A stretch of 64,000 nt of DNA from Siphonodentalium dalli (lineage: Eukaryota > Mollusca > Scaphopoda > Gadilida > Siphonodentaliidae), in assembly GCA_032622095.1 (NCBI GenBank), contig CP136061.1, positions 132,810,087 to 132,874,086 on the forward strand, given 5' to 3'. The notes under the pieces were generated by a model. That model ran no database searches. It saw only the letters and a list, made by a program, of their open reading frames with translations, and was not told the DNA's origin. Positions 35,479 through 50,500 of this stretch are shown here, piece after piece. A program made the translations under genes and the position numbers. Position 1 is the first letter of the stretch, and each line of letters begins with the position of its first letter.

Positions 35479-35592
35479 TTAATGGGTATCATCCGCATCT
35501 TCGTCTCGTTCTCCATCAAGCTTTGTTGACGGCTCATCAACTTCAGGTACATTTATTAGGACCTCATCTGAAGGTTTGTCTGCAGTTGGCTC
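35479..35592 (-). CDS. RSPH3: RSPH3 predicted terminal exon 8 (acidic tail)
   Basis: A very strong acceptor, a pyrimidine tract ending TTTTTTCGCAG, precedes 37 codons and a stop. Phase 0 matches the exon 7 donor. The peptide is acidic: EPTADKPSDEVLI, then VPEVDEPSTKLDGERDE, ending DDTH. AATAAA lies just after the stop. It would need an intron of about 12.7 kb. Nothing else in the neighbourhood claims it, and acidic low-complexity tails occur in RSPH3 proteins, but this remains a prediction without transcript data. Confidence 0.6.
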   Translation of the reverse strand, partial: EPTADKPSDEVLINVPEVDEPSTKLDGERDEDADDTH

Positions 35593-38500
35593 CTGCGAAA
35601 AAAGAAAAAATCCAGAATAATAAATTCTGTTAATGAGTATTAGTATCGAAAGGGATAAAAGAATATAATAAATAAATTTCTGATTTAATGATTCCTGAAG
35701 TCAGTAAATTGTCATTTCCTAGGATGAAATCATGGACACATAGAATTGATAGTCATTTTCAATATCCTCTGCATTCATAAGCTTTAGTGCTATTTTTAGC
35801 ATTTTTGTTTCTCCAACTCAACAATAGTGTGTGTCAAAATTGCTTTTTAAAACTGATTTGAGAATACTTTCAATTTATTCTCCAATATACAAACAATTAA
35901 GGATAAATAGATCAATTATGTGACTAACTTTCTCAATATTTGAAAAATATAAAATTTATCATCTCAACCATTTGTCTTCTGGCATTTTCATCCAGATGCC
36001 ATTGCCTATACATACCAACCTTCAAGAACTTTAAAATTTTGTTTGCCTTAGATGATAATATTCATTAGTTTCACAAATTTCTTCTTATCTTCAGAGATGA
36101 GTATTTAATTTTGTCATCTTCATCTTGGTTACAATTCAGAGAAAAAGATAATAGAAATCTCATGCGGCATCTAAACTTGGCTTATTAATAACAAACAAAA
36201 GTAATCATGCCATAGCTACAATAATGCCCTACATAATCGACTCCTGAACCACAGCAGAATTATGGGTAATTTAGTTGGAAATATGGCTTGTTGCCATTCA
36301 TCGGAAAGCTCTCAGTGAGAGCTTTCTGATGAATGGTAACAAGCCATATTTCCGACTAAATCCTGAAAAGTTACCCATAATTCTGCTGTAGCTAAGGAGT
36401 CAATTATTTAGGGCATTACTGTAGTGTTATTTTAACATTCAACTTTAAATATAAATTTAGACTTAGACTAGTAAATGATAAAGTTTTACTGTCCACCTAA
36501 TCATTTAAAATATCTAAAGTTAATGGACAGAAAATCCTATTTAACAAGAAAGTTTCTTCCGCGTTGTACCTGTCATGTAATCTCAAACTTGCTATAAATT
36601 GTACACTAAAATTAAAATGAAAAGAAGCAAAACAGGTTTCATAAAAATTAGCCTTTGTACACCTTCAATACATTTTTAAATAAATAATTAAAGAAAATAT
36701 ACCATCATGTAGATATCATTGATAAACTAGATGGAATATAAGCTGTATAATAACATCAAAATCTAACTTGTGTATAATTGGCAGCGGAAATCTGAGCAAG
36801 TGTCTGTGTTCACATTATAAACAAAATGATGCGATAAGATTCAAACGACCCGATCACATCTCGTGGATGAATGAAGGACTGTCCGCTTCATTAATTGTAT
36901 TCTATTCATAACAAGCAATTACCACCGCATTCCCGCTCCAACAATATTTCTCCTTTCAAGCACTAAATGATATAAACAGAGAAGGACAATAAATCGGAGA
37001 AGCTGCGCTCGACATCAAAATTTGATACTGATTGCAATATTAGTTGTGGCACACACCGGCGTATGGCCCGTGCCAACCTCGGAACGGTATCTCCCCTTTG
37101 ACACATGCTGCTTTCCCATGACCCTGACAGAAGAAGGACAAAAAATAACAGTCTAGGCACACGTACGGAGGGCAAACTCAGTGATGCTCCGAAGCATTAA
37201 TAAAAAGCAGGTGATCATGTTCATGTAATTTCCAACACATTTGACTAATCTGCGTGTTAATAGCAAGTGCTTGCCATTGTCAAATGAATACAAGAGCTTA
37301 GTTCCGTAAACAATAACTATTCTTTCGCGTATATGACTTAATATCATTTTAACAATCAGGCGAACCTGAAATGAGTTTCTCGTAAAAGATATTCTGATCT
37401 GATGAATTAAATATTGCGGCAACAACACAAAAGCAATGGGTGATGGACTGCTCTTAATCCTTTGGGACAACATTACAGCTCAGCAGCTTTCAATAACATG
37501 AGACAAGACTGGACAAAGCGACTCTTTTGATGATCTTTAAAACTAACAGACCTCTTGAGATCTAGACTTCCGTGTCCACTCCGGACAATTAATTGACTAG
37601 ACTTTAAATCTCTATTAAGGTAGCAATATGAATATTGAAGAGTTTCAGATTATTTTGTGCAAAGCCTATTTCGCCTTTTATAAAGATTTGAGTCTATAAA
37701 ATAACACATTTTAAACTGAGAAGTAACATTTTTTTTACCAAATGAATTCTCCCATCAGTTATAAGAGCATACACTAGAATAGTCCAATATTCATCTGGCG
37801 GGATGTTCAGGAAATATAAGCAGATGACAAACAGACAAAGATGGGAAATCTTGAAATAAGTTTAACAAATGGTTGTTCGTTGAACTTATTATCTGAACTT
37901 TTCCAAAGACCCTTGACTCCCAGTGGTATTTTGACTTATTGTAGACAGTTTTAGGCATATGGTTTTGGTTATGTTCAAGTGGTGTTACAGGTCTGAAACT
38001 TTAGAGGTATGTTCCCCATCGGACCACTGATTATTTTAAGATCTGGTTACATCGCCACATGGTCACTCACTGGTAATGGTTGCAAAGAAACTACCCGATA
38101 TTGAAAGTAAAATACAATTATAGCTTTTATCGTCGTAATTCAGAAAATAGCATTTTTGATGTGCATAGTCAATACCCTATTGTGAAATTTGCGATATATC
38201 TGGCCAGAAGAGTGACCCTAACTTCTATTTAAGGGTAGCAACAGTTGCTAAGCAAATACCCGAATGATCGAATGACACCATTGCCCTGTGCATTCAATTG
38301 TATTATGCCCCAATTTAGACATTCCTAGGCATGCACATGGTGATGGTTATGTTCAAATGGTGCCACAGTTCTGAAAATTTACAGGTATGTGTTCCCATTG
38401 GACCACTGAGTATTTTAAGATCGGGATTCTTTGCCACACGATAATTCCCTGGTAACGGTTTCTATGCAACTACCCGAAATTGAAAGTAAAATGCAAATAT

Positions 38501-41500
38501 AGCTTATAGCATCGTAATTCCGTGCTATGAAACTGTTTTGTATGCAGTCAATACCCTATTGTGAAATTTGAGATAGATCTGGTCAGAAGAGTGAACCCAA
38601 CTTGTGTTTAAAGATGCATAATCCGAATTAACGCTCCCAAATTTCTTTCTTATATATGCGAATCTCCCATAGGGAGCCTCGCATATATAAGAGAATGCAC
38701 TGGCTTACAAGATCAAGGTAAATATTGTTAAGCCAATTGATGCATTATTGCATCAATTGGCATTGGCACAGGGTTATCGCTAAAAATTCAGGAAGCTCCA
38801 GTCATCACAGGGTTAATGAAATGAAAGTGTAGCTCAACTTAGGAAGGAGTTTATTTTTTGCTGAGCAATGAATAGAATGATAAAGAAGAAGGAAAGCCAA
38901 AAAGTTACAGTAAAGGTCTTGTATTGTGTTGGTGAAATTATTTTCATATGAAACATTTCACCAATAAATGTGGGCTGCAGGGTGTGTGGCTGGATTCAAA
39001 TTTGAAATATAAGATTCCATCTAGAAGTCACCATGAAGATCCATATAAAGTTTGGTGATGATCAGATGAGGGATGTGGTTTGTAGGGTGTGGCAAAGGAT
39101 TAAGTCATGCAAAGAGTAAAATCCAAGATGGCTGCCGGTGGCCATGTTTTTCATTAAACATTGTTCAAAAATCGATGGCTCCCATCTAGAGGTGATCGTA
39201 AATATGCCTGCAAAGTTTCAAAACAATTCTCCAATAAATTCGGGCTGCGGGCTGAATTGATGGATTCAAATTTGAAATCAAAGATGGCTGCTAGCGGCCA
39301 TGTTTTTTAACGAATTTCGGAAAAAATTGATGACTCCCATCTAGAGTTCACCCCGAAGATCCATATGCAGTTTGGTGATTATCTGGTGAGGGATGTGGCC
39401 TGTAGGGTGTGCCAAAGGATTTAGTCATGCAAAAAATCAAATACAAGATGGCTGCTGGCGGCCATGTTTTTTAATGAATTTTGTTAAAAATTAATGGCTC
39501 CCATCTAGAGGCTACCCCGAAGATCCATATGAAGTTTAGTGATCATCAGATGAGGGATGTGGCTGTAGGGTGAGCCAAAGTATTTAGTCAAGCAAAGAGT
39601 AAAATCCAAGATGGCTGCTGGTGGCCATGTTTTTCATCGGTAATCGCTAAAAACTCTCATCTAGAGGTGAACCTAAACATGCCTGTAAATTTTCAAAACA
39701 TTTCTCCAATAAATGCGGGTTGCAGGGTGTGCCGATGGATTCAAAGTTTATATTCAAAATGTTTTTAATGAATTTCGGAAAAAATCAATGGCTCCCATCT
39801 AGAGGTCACCCCAAAGATCCATATGAAGTTTGGTGATGAGCGAGGAATGCGGCCTATAGGGTGAGCCAAAGGAAATTGTTGATGGACGGACGGACGCATG
39901 ATGGATGGACAATGGACACCAACCCGCGACAATAGCTCAAACTATTGTAACTGGAGGTATGGAAACCTGAATATAATATTAATGACAAGAATATTCAAAT
40001 GCATTCACAAAAAGTGAGCTCTTTCTTGTGAGTTTAAAATAAAACTTTATATTTTTCGAATACCGTTTTCAAATAATACATGTAAGTGAAGATAAATCCA
40101 TATCCAGGTTGAATTACAACATACGACTACCGATTTATTATACATGTATCTCATGTCTGAACCCACTTCAGTTACATAGTGCAAACATGTAATTATAATC
40201 ACTCCCAAGGATAAAATCACAAATCACAAAGTCAAATTTCTATTTTTATATTTTTAAGGGGCTCTTATTTTCTAAAGTTTTAGTGTAACCTTTTAAGCAT
40301 ATTGATCATTGTTTTTTAATCTAAAGATGTGGTCTGGCTTTGTCTTTATTTCATTACTGATATTCTGATTGTTGGAGTATTTTATTTTTGAAAACATTTC
40401 CATGACTATCAGCAATGAAATGAGTCATCTTTAACAAGACAATAACTTAATGATTTGATTCAATCCTACCCTAGATAAACTCCAAATAAACAGACAAAAC
40501 ACTTCTCCAATAATGTCAGAAAACGCATCTATTAAACCAAGGAAAAGGAGTTTGACTCGCAAAACACCGATCATTTCACTTGTGACAATAGGCAAGCTAA
40601 CTCCACTCGAGAATTTACTAGGTCAAGTTCCATAATAAATAAAGCTTTTCAAAAGAAACAATTAATCAAGGAAGCTCTAATTAAGAAATAACACTAATTA
40701 ACATGACCCCACGTGGACAGAGGGAATAAAAATACCACAAATTTCTCCCTGCACTCCATCAATTGTTCAAGGTGGCCGCTCTTTTATTGGAAAATTCTAA
40801 ATTAATGAAAATTTTATTCCTCTTCTCAAATAGAGGTTGCCTTTTTTGAATGCGTGAGTATAAGCTCTCGACAAACTGTGTCTCTTAAACACAATTCACT
40901 TGTTATAAATTCATGGTACTTGAGGTAATAATCTCAAATGCACTTTTGATTATACAAATTAACATGGGATATGAGTTTGAGGGAGACTGCACGTGCTTGC
41001 ATGTGCACTGGCTTTGCATATCAACAAAAAAGTGGTAACAAGGACTGCATAAATTTCTCAATTCTCTGATGACTGGATACACGCCGATTAGTAGTTACTT
41101 CATTTCCATTTATTCATTGTGGGGATATGCATCTAATAAGTTGAGCAAACTGCCAAAACAAACAGCTTTGTCAAACATTTTACATGAACATCACTACAAA
41201 TGAAGCCTAAGAATTTCTCTCTCTGCCGTCTGATAATATGACATCTGAACATGCAGAAACTACAAATTCTTGCAGAAATAAAAGGGTCGAGATGATAGTG
41301 TTCTTGGTTCAAACTTATTTCAAAATATGCTGTGGTAATTCAACAAAGGGCCATAACTCTGGTGAAAATTGCAGAGAGAACCCAAATTCAACCTTGACCT
41401 GTATTTTGAGCTAGTAAACACACATACCAAATTTCATTACATTCAGTTCAGACTTACTAAAGTTATCATCCGGAAACGAAATTTGAGTGCAAATTCCAAC

Positions 41501-44500
41501 AAAAAGGGCCGTAACTCTATTTTGTGCTAGTAAACACACATACCATATTTTATTCAATTCAGTTAAGACTTATTAAAGTTACCAACCACAAATGAATAAA
41601 GCGAACGGACAGGACAGACCAATAACATACCGTAATACGTTTTTCAAAAAATAACAACCCCATTTTATCTTGAAAATAATTGGAAACAAAAATCTTGAGG
41701 CACTCTATGACAAAGTCATATTTTATATGAGATGTTAAGAGACTCCAAAACTATTTTAAGATATCACCAGATCAAACTCTACATGTATGTTTCAAGCATG
41801 AATGTTTAAATATAGATGGAGAGAATGACACCTTAAAGATATCCGCCTAGGTCATTGACCTGGATTTGACATTATACTATAAAAAGTTAATCAACCGGTC
41901 ATTCTTCCAGAAAGCATCTAGGTGAGTGAAATAGTTTTTGGTCCCTGTCAGTGATGTGTTTGGAAAGATGCCAACCTTGCTGCTGTCAATTTGCTTACCT
42001 AATGAAAATGAAGTTTTTGCAATGGGAGGCATGATTGATAGATAATTATTCTTCAGACATAATACTGGAATTAAATAAGAAATAATTCTTGTTTCAATTA
42101 AGGTAATGAAGATATAGTCGAACAAGAGCATCTCTAGGGCGTGGCAAAATAAGCCTTTTAGCCATTTCGAATTGTACTACTGCAAAATAAAATAATAATT
42201 TGAGATTACAAAGAATATCTGATATACCCCTAATTTCAATGCCAAAATGCAGTCAAATTATAAGTCGAAAAATGGCTGTAACTCATGTAAAAATAATCGG
42301 ACAGAACCTATATTCGAACTTGGCCTGTAGTTTTATCTGGGAAACACACATACCAGCTTTGGTTCAGATAAAATAATCCAAATTGGAGTTATCGATCGGA
42401 AACCAAAAATTATAACGGAGACGGCTAGACAAATGGACAGACAGAAAAAATAAAATGGCCGTAACTCATGTAATAATAATTGGATGGAACCCATATTTGA
42501 ACTTGGCCTGTACTATTAGCTGGGAACTGCACATACCAACTTTGGTTCAGATCAAATAATCCAAACTGGAGTTATTGATCAGAAACCAAAAATTATAACG
42601 GAGACGGCTAGACAAATGGACGGACAGACTGATTTTTTTCAAAAGGGCATATAAATATTGGAAGAGAAATAGCTATAATGTGCTTAACACAACTTTGTGT
42701 TCAAACCCTTCGATTATAACTGCATAAACTACATCAAAACAGGATCAAGTTACAGTTCTTCTTAACCCTTTCATGATGGGAGCTGCACTGTTGCAGCATT
42801 AAAGATCCTGTGCCAGTGCCCTCTCTAAAATATGTGAGTATCCCATAGGCAGCCTTGCATATATACAAGAGAAAACACTGGCTTCAGTGGCTTGCAAGGT
42901 CATGGTAAATATTGCTAGGCCAATGTAATCTCTTATATATGTGAGGCTCCATATATGGGAGACTCATATATATATAAGACAGAACTCTCATCTACCGAAT
43001 AATAGTGCATGCATGATTATTTAATTTCAGAAGCTTGCGTCATAGTAAAGGGTTAATTCAAAGTACAATGTAGATTTCAATTGGCATGTAAGTTGGTATG
43101 ATCTGACAGCCAGTCAGGCAAAAGTGGTCAAATTTTCATGATTTTGAACAGTGATTCATAGATCAGAATACCGTACTGAGAATGTCTATGTCTCACATGA
43201 AAAAAGGGAAGAACTTTATACATCTTTTCATTTGGTTTATTTGGAGAATATTGCCAGTTCACTCAATGACAATTGAAACAGGGTTTTCGCAAAATTTCAT
43301 GAAGTTCCAGTCATGGAAGGGTTAATAATCTATATATTTAAGATATATCATATTGAAAATATTCAAAAAATGTATTTTCTAAGTGACATGTATCATGCAC
43401 AATAATTTGGAGGTAATCAGTATTCAAACCTAAGCCCTTCAGAAGTTTCCAGAGTAACCCAAATCAACATTCTAAGATCATAGGTACACCCAAATTCATG
43501 AAAACTTGACCAATTAAACCTCAACTACAGGCAGTGAAATATTTCACTTGATCAACACAAGGTGATATTTTAACAGAAGTGATCATAGTTGTCCAGTTTG
43601 AAGTTGAATAAGAGAACTACAATCATGACCATGGAAGCAAAATCTATCGAAGGGAAATCATCCTATTTTTCCAAGTACAGATTGTGTAGCTGTTTCCAGC
43701 TGCAAGACAATTATCCTAAATAAGAGCCATAACTCTACTTTCACATTACAATAATTTCTGGATAATTATATGAAATTCAATACAATACCTCTGTGTGTTG
43801 ACACTGATTTCTTACTTTATATTGAGTCCATTAAAAAAAAAAATAGACCTTTAAAATGTCAGATATCGAATTTAAAGGAAAATTAACAAATAGGAATATA
43901 ATTTTTTGTTATTTTCAGAAAGTATAAATGTATATAGCATGTTAATTTGAATTTTCTATATTAATAGCGAAGAGAGGTATTAATTTAGCCAATTACAGAG
44001 ACACTGAGGGAGAATAAAGGGAAGAGAACAGGCCTGAGAATAAGGTGTCTGTCATTTGCAGAATGAGGTCCCCAGAGGGTGAATTTATTGACGCTATTCA
44101 CATAGTGGGCTAGCATCATCAAATTCACCCTCCGAGGACCTCATTCTGCATGGCCTCATCTGCTATGGGAGACATGGACTCAGACTGAAGTTCACAAATG
44201 GTGAATATTGTGATGTACACCCATTGGGAACCTCGATTATGCAATGTGTCATCTGCCAATTTGGGGATATAGAAAAACTAAACTAAAAAAAGAAATAGAA
44301 TCTATGTGAAGATCGAAGTTCTATAGAAATTTGATAATAAAGAAACTTTCCATGAGGCCTAAGCAGAATGAGATCCCCAGTGGGTGAATTTAGTGATGCT
44401 AGCCCGCTATGTGGGATAGCGTCACTACATTCACCCTCTGGGGACCTCATTCTGCAAATGACAGGCACCTTATTCTCAGGCCTGGAAGAGAATCAATGTT

Positions 44501-47500
44501 TAAAGAAAAGAATAGCTTTATAGCTCTATATACAACTATATTGTTCAATGTTTAACAGAGTTGCATCAGAGATATAATCGTCTTTAGTAACATTTTCCTG
44601 CTTAATTCAAACACCAATATGGACAAAAGGTGAACAACAAAACATAGTATGATTTTTCCTCTTATTTCCACTGTGAATAAAATATTATCAATTATATCTC
44701 TTCATCTCATCACCAAGAATGGTTCCCATCAAAAGAAAATTGGTCATGTAGTACAGATTAAACCCAAAATGAAGTAACTCTATTTCATGATATGTATATT
44801 CAACAGCGCTTTGGTGAACATAGTCTACATCTCCGAAACCTACTTTACTTTTCAGTGCAGAAAATGTTTTTTTTTAATCCTTCAAGTAAATTTACTGTTT
44901 GGTAATGTAAGAAGAAAAACTTTAAAGGACACAAGGCACTCATAGTGGGTAAATGCGCAAAATTTATAGAAGTCTGTAAAAACATCACCACCGTGAAGAA
45001 CATGGAGAAATTGTTCTGATATTAATTAGTGATAGGTCTCCAATGATCAACACAAGGTAATATTTTAACCTTTTCGTGATGGGAGTTTCCTGAAATTTTG
45101 CGAAAGCCCTGTGCAAATGTATTCTCTTATATATTTGAGTCTCCCGTAAAGAGCCTCACATATATAAGACAATACATTGGCCTAACAATATTTACCTTGA
45201 CCTTGAAAGCCAGTGCATTTTCTTATATATGTGAGGCTCCCTATGGGAGACTCACATATATAAGAGAATGCACTGGCACAATCTTTAATGCTGCACCAGC
45301 ACAGCTCCAGTCATGAAAGGGTTAACAGAACTGGTCATAGCTGTCCAGTTTGAAGTTGAATATGAGAACTACATGTACATGTACAATCATGACCATGGAA
45401 GGTAAATCTATCAAAGGGTAATCATCCATTTTTCCAAGTACAGATTGTGTAGTTTGTTGGCGTTGATTTCTTCCTTTATATTGAGTCAATAAAAAGGATA
45501 AATAGGCCTTTAAAATGTCAGATATTGAATTTAGGTTAAGTTAGAAATAGGAATTTAAAGAGACACAAGGCACTCATAGTGGGTAAAAGTGCAAAAAAAA
45601 ACATCACCACCAAGAAGAACAAGGAGAAATAGATATTATTTATTGATAAGCCTGCAATAAACAAAATTTGCATGTTGAAACCATTGTAATGTAAACAAAA
45701 CTGTTACAGTGATTTGTCAACAAACATCACTAATCATGTAGTAAGTTAAAACATTTTAGTCTAAATATGATTTTCAGAATACTTTTAATGCTGTGACATT
45801 TTCCAACATTTGCAGTCAAGTTTTGGTTAAACATTTTGATATAATTCGACTATTTGTCAGCAATGCCTCTGTAACAGTATTGTGTAATGTTTACATAACA
45901 ATGGTTTCGATATGAAAAATTTCATTATTGCAGAGTTATTAATCATAAAAATAAGAACAAATTCATTCTATTTTCATATATACTTGTTGATTGGTTGTTG
46001 TACAAACTTTATAAAATTGATGTTATTTCTCACGAATTCACTTTGAAAGCATTGAATCCTTTTAACCCTTCCTATACTGAATGGATTTTCAGTTACAAAA
46101 AGTTCAGGAAAACTAAGCAGACGGCTTATAATAAAAGTGCAGAAGGAGTCCTATTTACTGGAGGGAAATGTTCCGATAATAAGTTCAATAAACGACCTTC
46201 ATGGTCATTTGTTGAACTTATTATCTGAACATTCCTAAGGGAACAACTCATCATTGAATATTTAGTATAGAAAGGATTAAAGACATATTACAGACTTGTT
46301 CAGGTGCATGAAATTGGTAAGTTAGTATTCGGTCGCTATGCCAACTGGAGGGATGTAGCATTCTACTAACATAGCAGAAACTCTCTAACAATCGACTGTC
46401 CCACTCCACAGAAAACATTGATGGAACTATGCTCAATTGTAAATATTTACTTCTCATTTCTGGACGCTACCATCAGCGATAAGCTAACGAAAAGGAAATC
46501 GCCACCGAATGTCACTGCATTCAATTGATATCATAATGGTAGTACGTGTTGTCAATTTGGATATAACATATTTGTAAAAATAATTACATTAGCAAGATTA
46601 TTCTCCATTTCTATTTGATCACCCTACTGGAGTGTTTCACATCACTTCAAAGTTAAATATAGACTATAAAAATACCGATACTGAACAATTACTTCAAATG
46701 ACTGTCAGAGAAGTATATTCAATTATTAAATAGTATATGATTACATAGCATAAGAGGAGATATCAGACTAAAGCAAGCAGTAAAGGGTAACACTAAATAC
46801 TGAGCTAGTTTCCCTCGTCTGGCCAGCCAGTGACATTAGTTGAAATAGATCATTGGAAATTTCATATGGCATCAAAAGCATTGTGCACAGCATTTGAAGA
46901 GTCAGAGACTAGCCAAGTATATTGGAAACAGATTGATCCCATCAATCTAACTATTATGGCCACTTCCAAGTCTGAAAATAGTGTGTCATGTGCAGAATGA
47001 GGTCCCCAGAGCATGAATTTAGCAACACTACCTAAGCATAATGAGGTCCCCAGAAGGTGAATTTGGTGATGCTAGCCTGCTGTGTGCGGTAACATAACTA
47101 AAATCATCCTCTGGGGCCTCATTCTGCAAATGACAGACACACAATTTGCAGCCTTGGCCACTTCAAATTAACTTCTCGCTCGAGGTTCATGCAATATAAC
47201 ATAAAAATCTGTAAAACAGACTATCAACAAGTACATGAAAAAACAGACAAACTTTGTTCTTATTTACATTATTAACCCTTTCATGACAGGAGCTGCGCTG
47301 GTGCAGCATTAAAGAGACTGTGCCAGTGCATTCTCTTATATATGCGAGTTTCCCATAGGGAGCCTCGCATATATAAGAGAATGCACTGGCTTACAAGATC
47401 AAGGTAAATATTGTTAGGCCAATGCATTCTCTTATACATGTGAGGTGCCATATGGGCAACTCGCATATATAAAAGAATGCATTGGCACAGGGTTTTCGCA

Positions 47501-50500
47501 AAATTTCTGGAAACTCCAGTCATGAAAGGGTTAATAACTCTCTAATAATGAGATTTTGCACGTTGAAACCATTGCTATGTAAACATTACTGTTCCAGTGG
47601 AATTATCGATAAAAATCCAATTAGTCTGGACAATAAATATGTGACAGTAAACATGGGAAAAGGTTAAATAATTGAAAATTATTGAGACTAAAATAATTAA
47701 AACTTACTACACTATTAGCGATGTTTGTTTACAAATCAATATAACAAATTTGTTTACATAACAATGGTTTCAACACATGAAATTTCCGTATTGGAGAAAT
47801 ATCAGTAATGAAAATAAGAACAAATTTATATACATGTATATCTCCATTTTCTTAGTGATGATTTTACAGACTTTTAGATTTTTTGCACATTTACCCATGG
47901 CTAGTGCCTTGGATACCTTCAAGTACGTTTATGGTCGAATTATCATCATAGTTTTTTATTGAATTATTAGTTGACATAATACAAGAAGCATAAATTCAGA
48001 ACAAGATGCGAGGGCATACAGTGTGTTCATGACAGGCATGGCAGGACCCTTCGTTTTCGTCAGCATCTATTAATTTTCACCAATATCATTGGCTGGCAAA
48101 TTTGTAAGGAAACTTGATCAAACATCAACTATGGAAAACACCATGCAGGAAGTGGAACAGAAAATAATTTATTTGGAATAAATATTCGGAACGTGTTAGT
48201 AAATGAAGAGAAAATGTGAGACAGTGATCCAAATGTGTGGAACATTAGCTGGTCCTCACCTCCGTGACAACGGCAGGTGCGGCAGGCTGCGAGCTTGCTT
48301 CAGACTCCAAGTCTTTAGGACCAGACTTAGCAGAATATGCTGCCTTTAGTTTTTCCTCGAGCTGAGCATAAGCTTCCATCCTTTTTGCTACAATTTCTCG
48401 TACAATACCATCTAGCACCATGCGTCCCACATCATTCCTCTGGAGTTGTTCAGTGACGTTATCCAGTAGCCATGGCATGAAACCCTGCTCAACATCTACA
48501 ATGAAGATCAAAATTATATATGAAGATTGGGAAATTATGTGCTGAACATCATTGATCACAGTTGTTGGGTGAAGTAACCCTGTTGCGTGTTGAAGTCAAA
48601 ATTAATATCAATGTAAAAAACATAAAAGTCGGAAATATCCAATGACATAAAACAAAATGCATTTGAGTAGTGATGGCCTTATTTTTACATGTGTGAACAG
48701 ATTGACATTATCATGAATATTTGTTAGGGTGCAATGATACAAGAATTGAAAGTTGGAGCTGTACCTTGTGGCAAGCAAAACGATTGCGATAATACCAATC
48801 TTTCCACAAATTAGCTCTGCTCTTCTAAATTTATTACAGTCCAATGACTGTAGATTGCAGATCAATGGATCAGACAACAATATTAGTTTGTTTTTACCAA
48901 AAAGTTGCGAGATAAATCCTTACCTCTTTCAACTGGATCATAGAAGTAGCCATTATCAGCCAACGTTCCGAAAACGGTTGGGACAAGATCTGCAAGGTAG
49001 CTTTGAGCAAATGCACGTGCTGCTATTTTTTCTGCAGTTTCTTTCTCTTTTTGTAAAACTTCTCTCTGCTGCTTCATACGCCTTTCCTGTGAACAATTAA
49101 TATAGAATATAAAACATTCATTTCTGTTTTATTCCTTGGCAACCAGGTTTGTGTAGGGAATAATCCAAAAATGTTTTTAGACTATGTCAAATAATCAGCA
49201 AGGAACGGACTAAAATCGAACTGGAACAGACAAAATTAATAGCAAATTTCAGGGAAATGTTCATTTTGTACAATTATACATGGAAAATAGGAAAAACTTC
49301 AATAACATGTTGGTGTTCATGGGCATGGATTTGATTAAACCTTCCATGACAGGAGCTGCATTGGTGCAGCATTAAAGATCCTGTGCCAGTAGATTTTCTA
49401 ATATATGCGAGTCTCCCATAAGGAGCTTCACATATATAAGAAAATGCACTGGATTACAAGGGCTAGGTTAATATTGTTAGGCCAATGTGTTCTATTATAT
49501 ATGTGAGGCTCCCTATGGAAGACTCACGTATAAAAGAGAATGCATTCTGGAAGCTCCAGTCATGGAAGGGATAACATAATAAGCAATGTTGTGGGAAATG
49601 CTGTGGTCACATGCGGAATGCAACATGTCACAGCATTAAATTTGCCGTGGGACATATTCCCTAATTTCGAGAGCTGTACAAAAGTAAATGATCTGTTTGA
49701 ACATTCTCATGTTCCTCCTAATTGGTCGCATGCAGCCTATGTACAGTAGAAACTTGTTTTTGTAGTTCTAGTGATAACTAGAGCAATTCCCAATCATAGA
49801 ACTAGCTGGAAAAATTTAATATAAATTTCTCATAGGTCATACACATACCTTTTCTTCCCTATGTCGCCTTTCTTGCTCCTCTAATCTCTGTTGTTCGACT
49901 AATTCAGCATTTCGTAGTTCTTCGAAAGACCTTTGTTGCATTCTTAGATTTGATAACTCTTCCTCTTCCATAACTTCTAGTAATGATTGTTCTATCGTCT
50001 TACCAACCAACACTTCCAGAATTGGCTTCACTTCTACATCAAAGTGGAATAGCTGAAACATTAAATTTATAGAGTGAATATCATGCTTCTACATGTTGAT
50101 GTGATATTATCATATCAGGGCCTGATCCAGGTTTTATTTGGGGACACCGGTATATTTTCATTTGGGCCAGAGGCATATCCCGAAGGCCGGTGGCCTGAGA
50201 TGGGGAGGGTCAAGGAGGGGGTGTCCCCCTCCAGGTTGTAGTGGGGGTACTGGGGTCCTCCCCCGGGAAAATTTAGAAAATTCAAAAGGCTGAGAGTGAT
50301 TGTGGAGCTATATCTCATGCACAAATTCACTTAGTTCTAAGCTCTATATTATATGGTCAGTTTTCCCAGATTAATTTATGAATTTCATCCAACTACAGAC
50401 CTAGGGATTTGAGAATATGAAATAGCCATGAGTATTGAGTAGTGGTCGTCTCTGTTGCTTTTTATGATAAGACCCACAAAAGACAACTCTAGTGTAACAT

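Noticed and set aside
41877-42131. 84-codon minus frame with KQIDSSKVGIFPNTSLTG and NYFTHLDAFWKNDR, looks exon-like
   Set aside because: Lies in the RSPH3 intron with no family match; the acceptor-like site before it is not supported and its phase does not improve the RSPH3 model.
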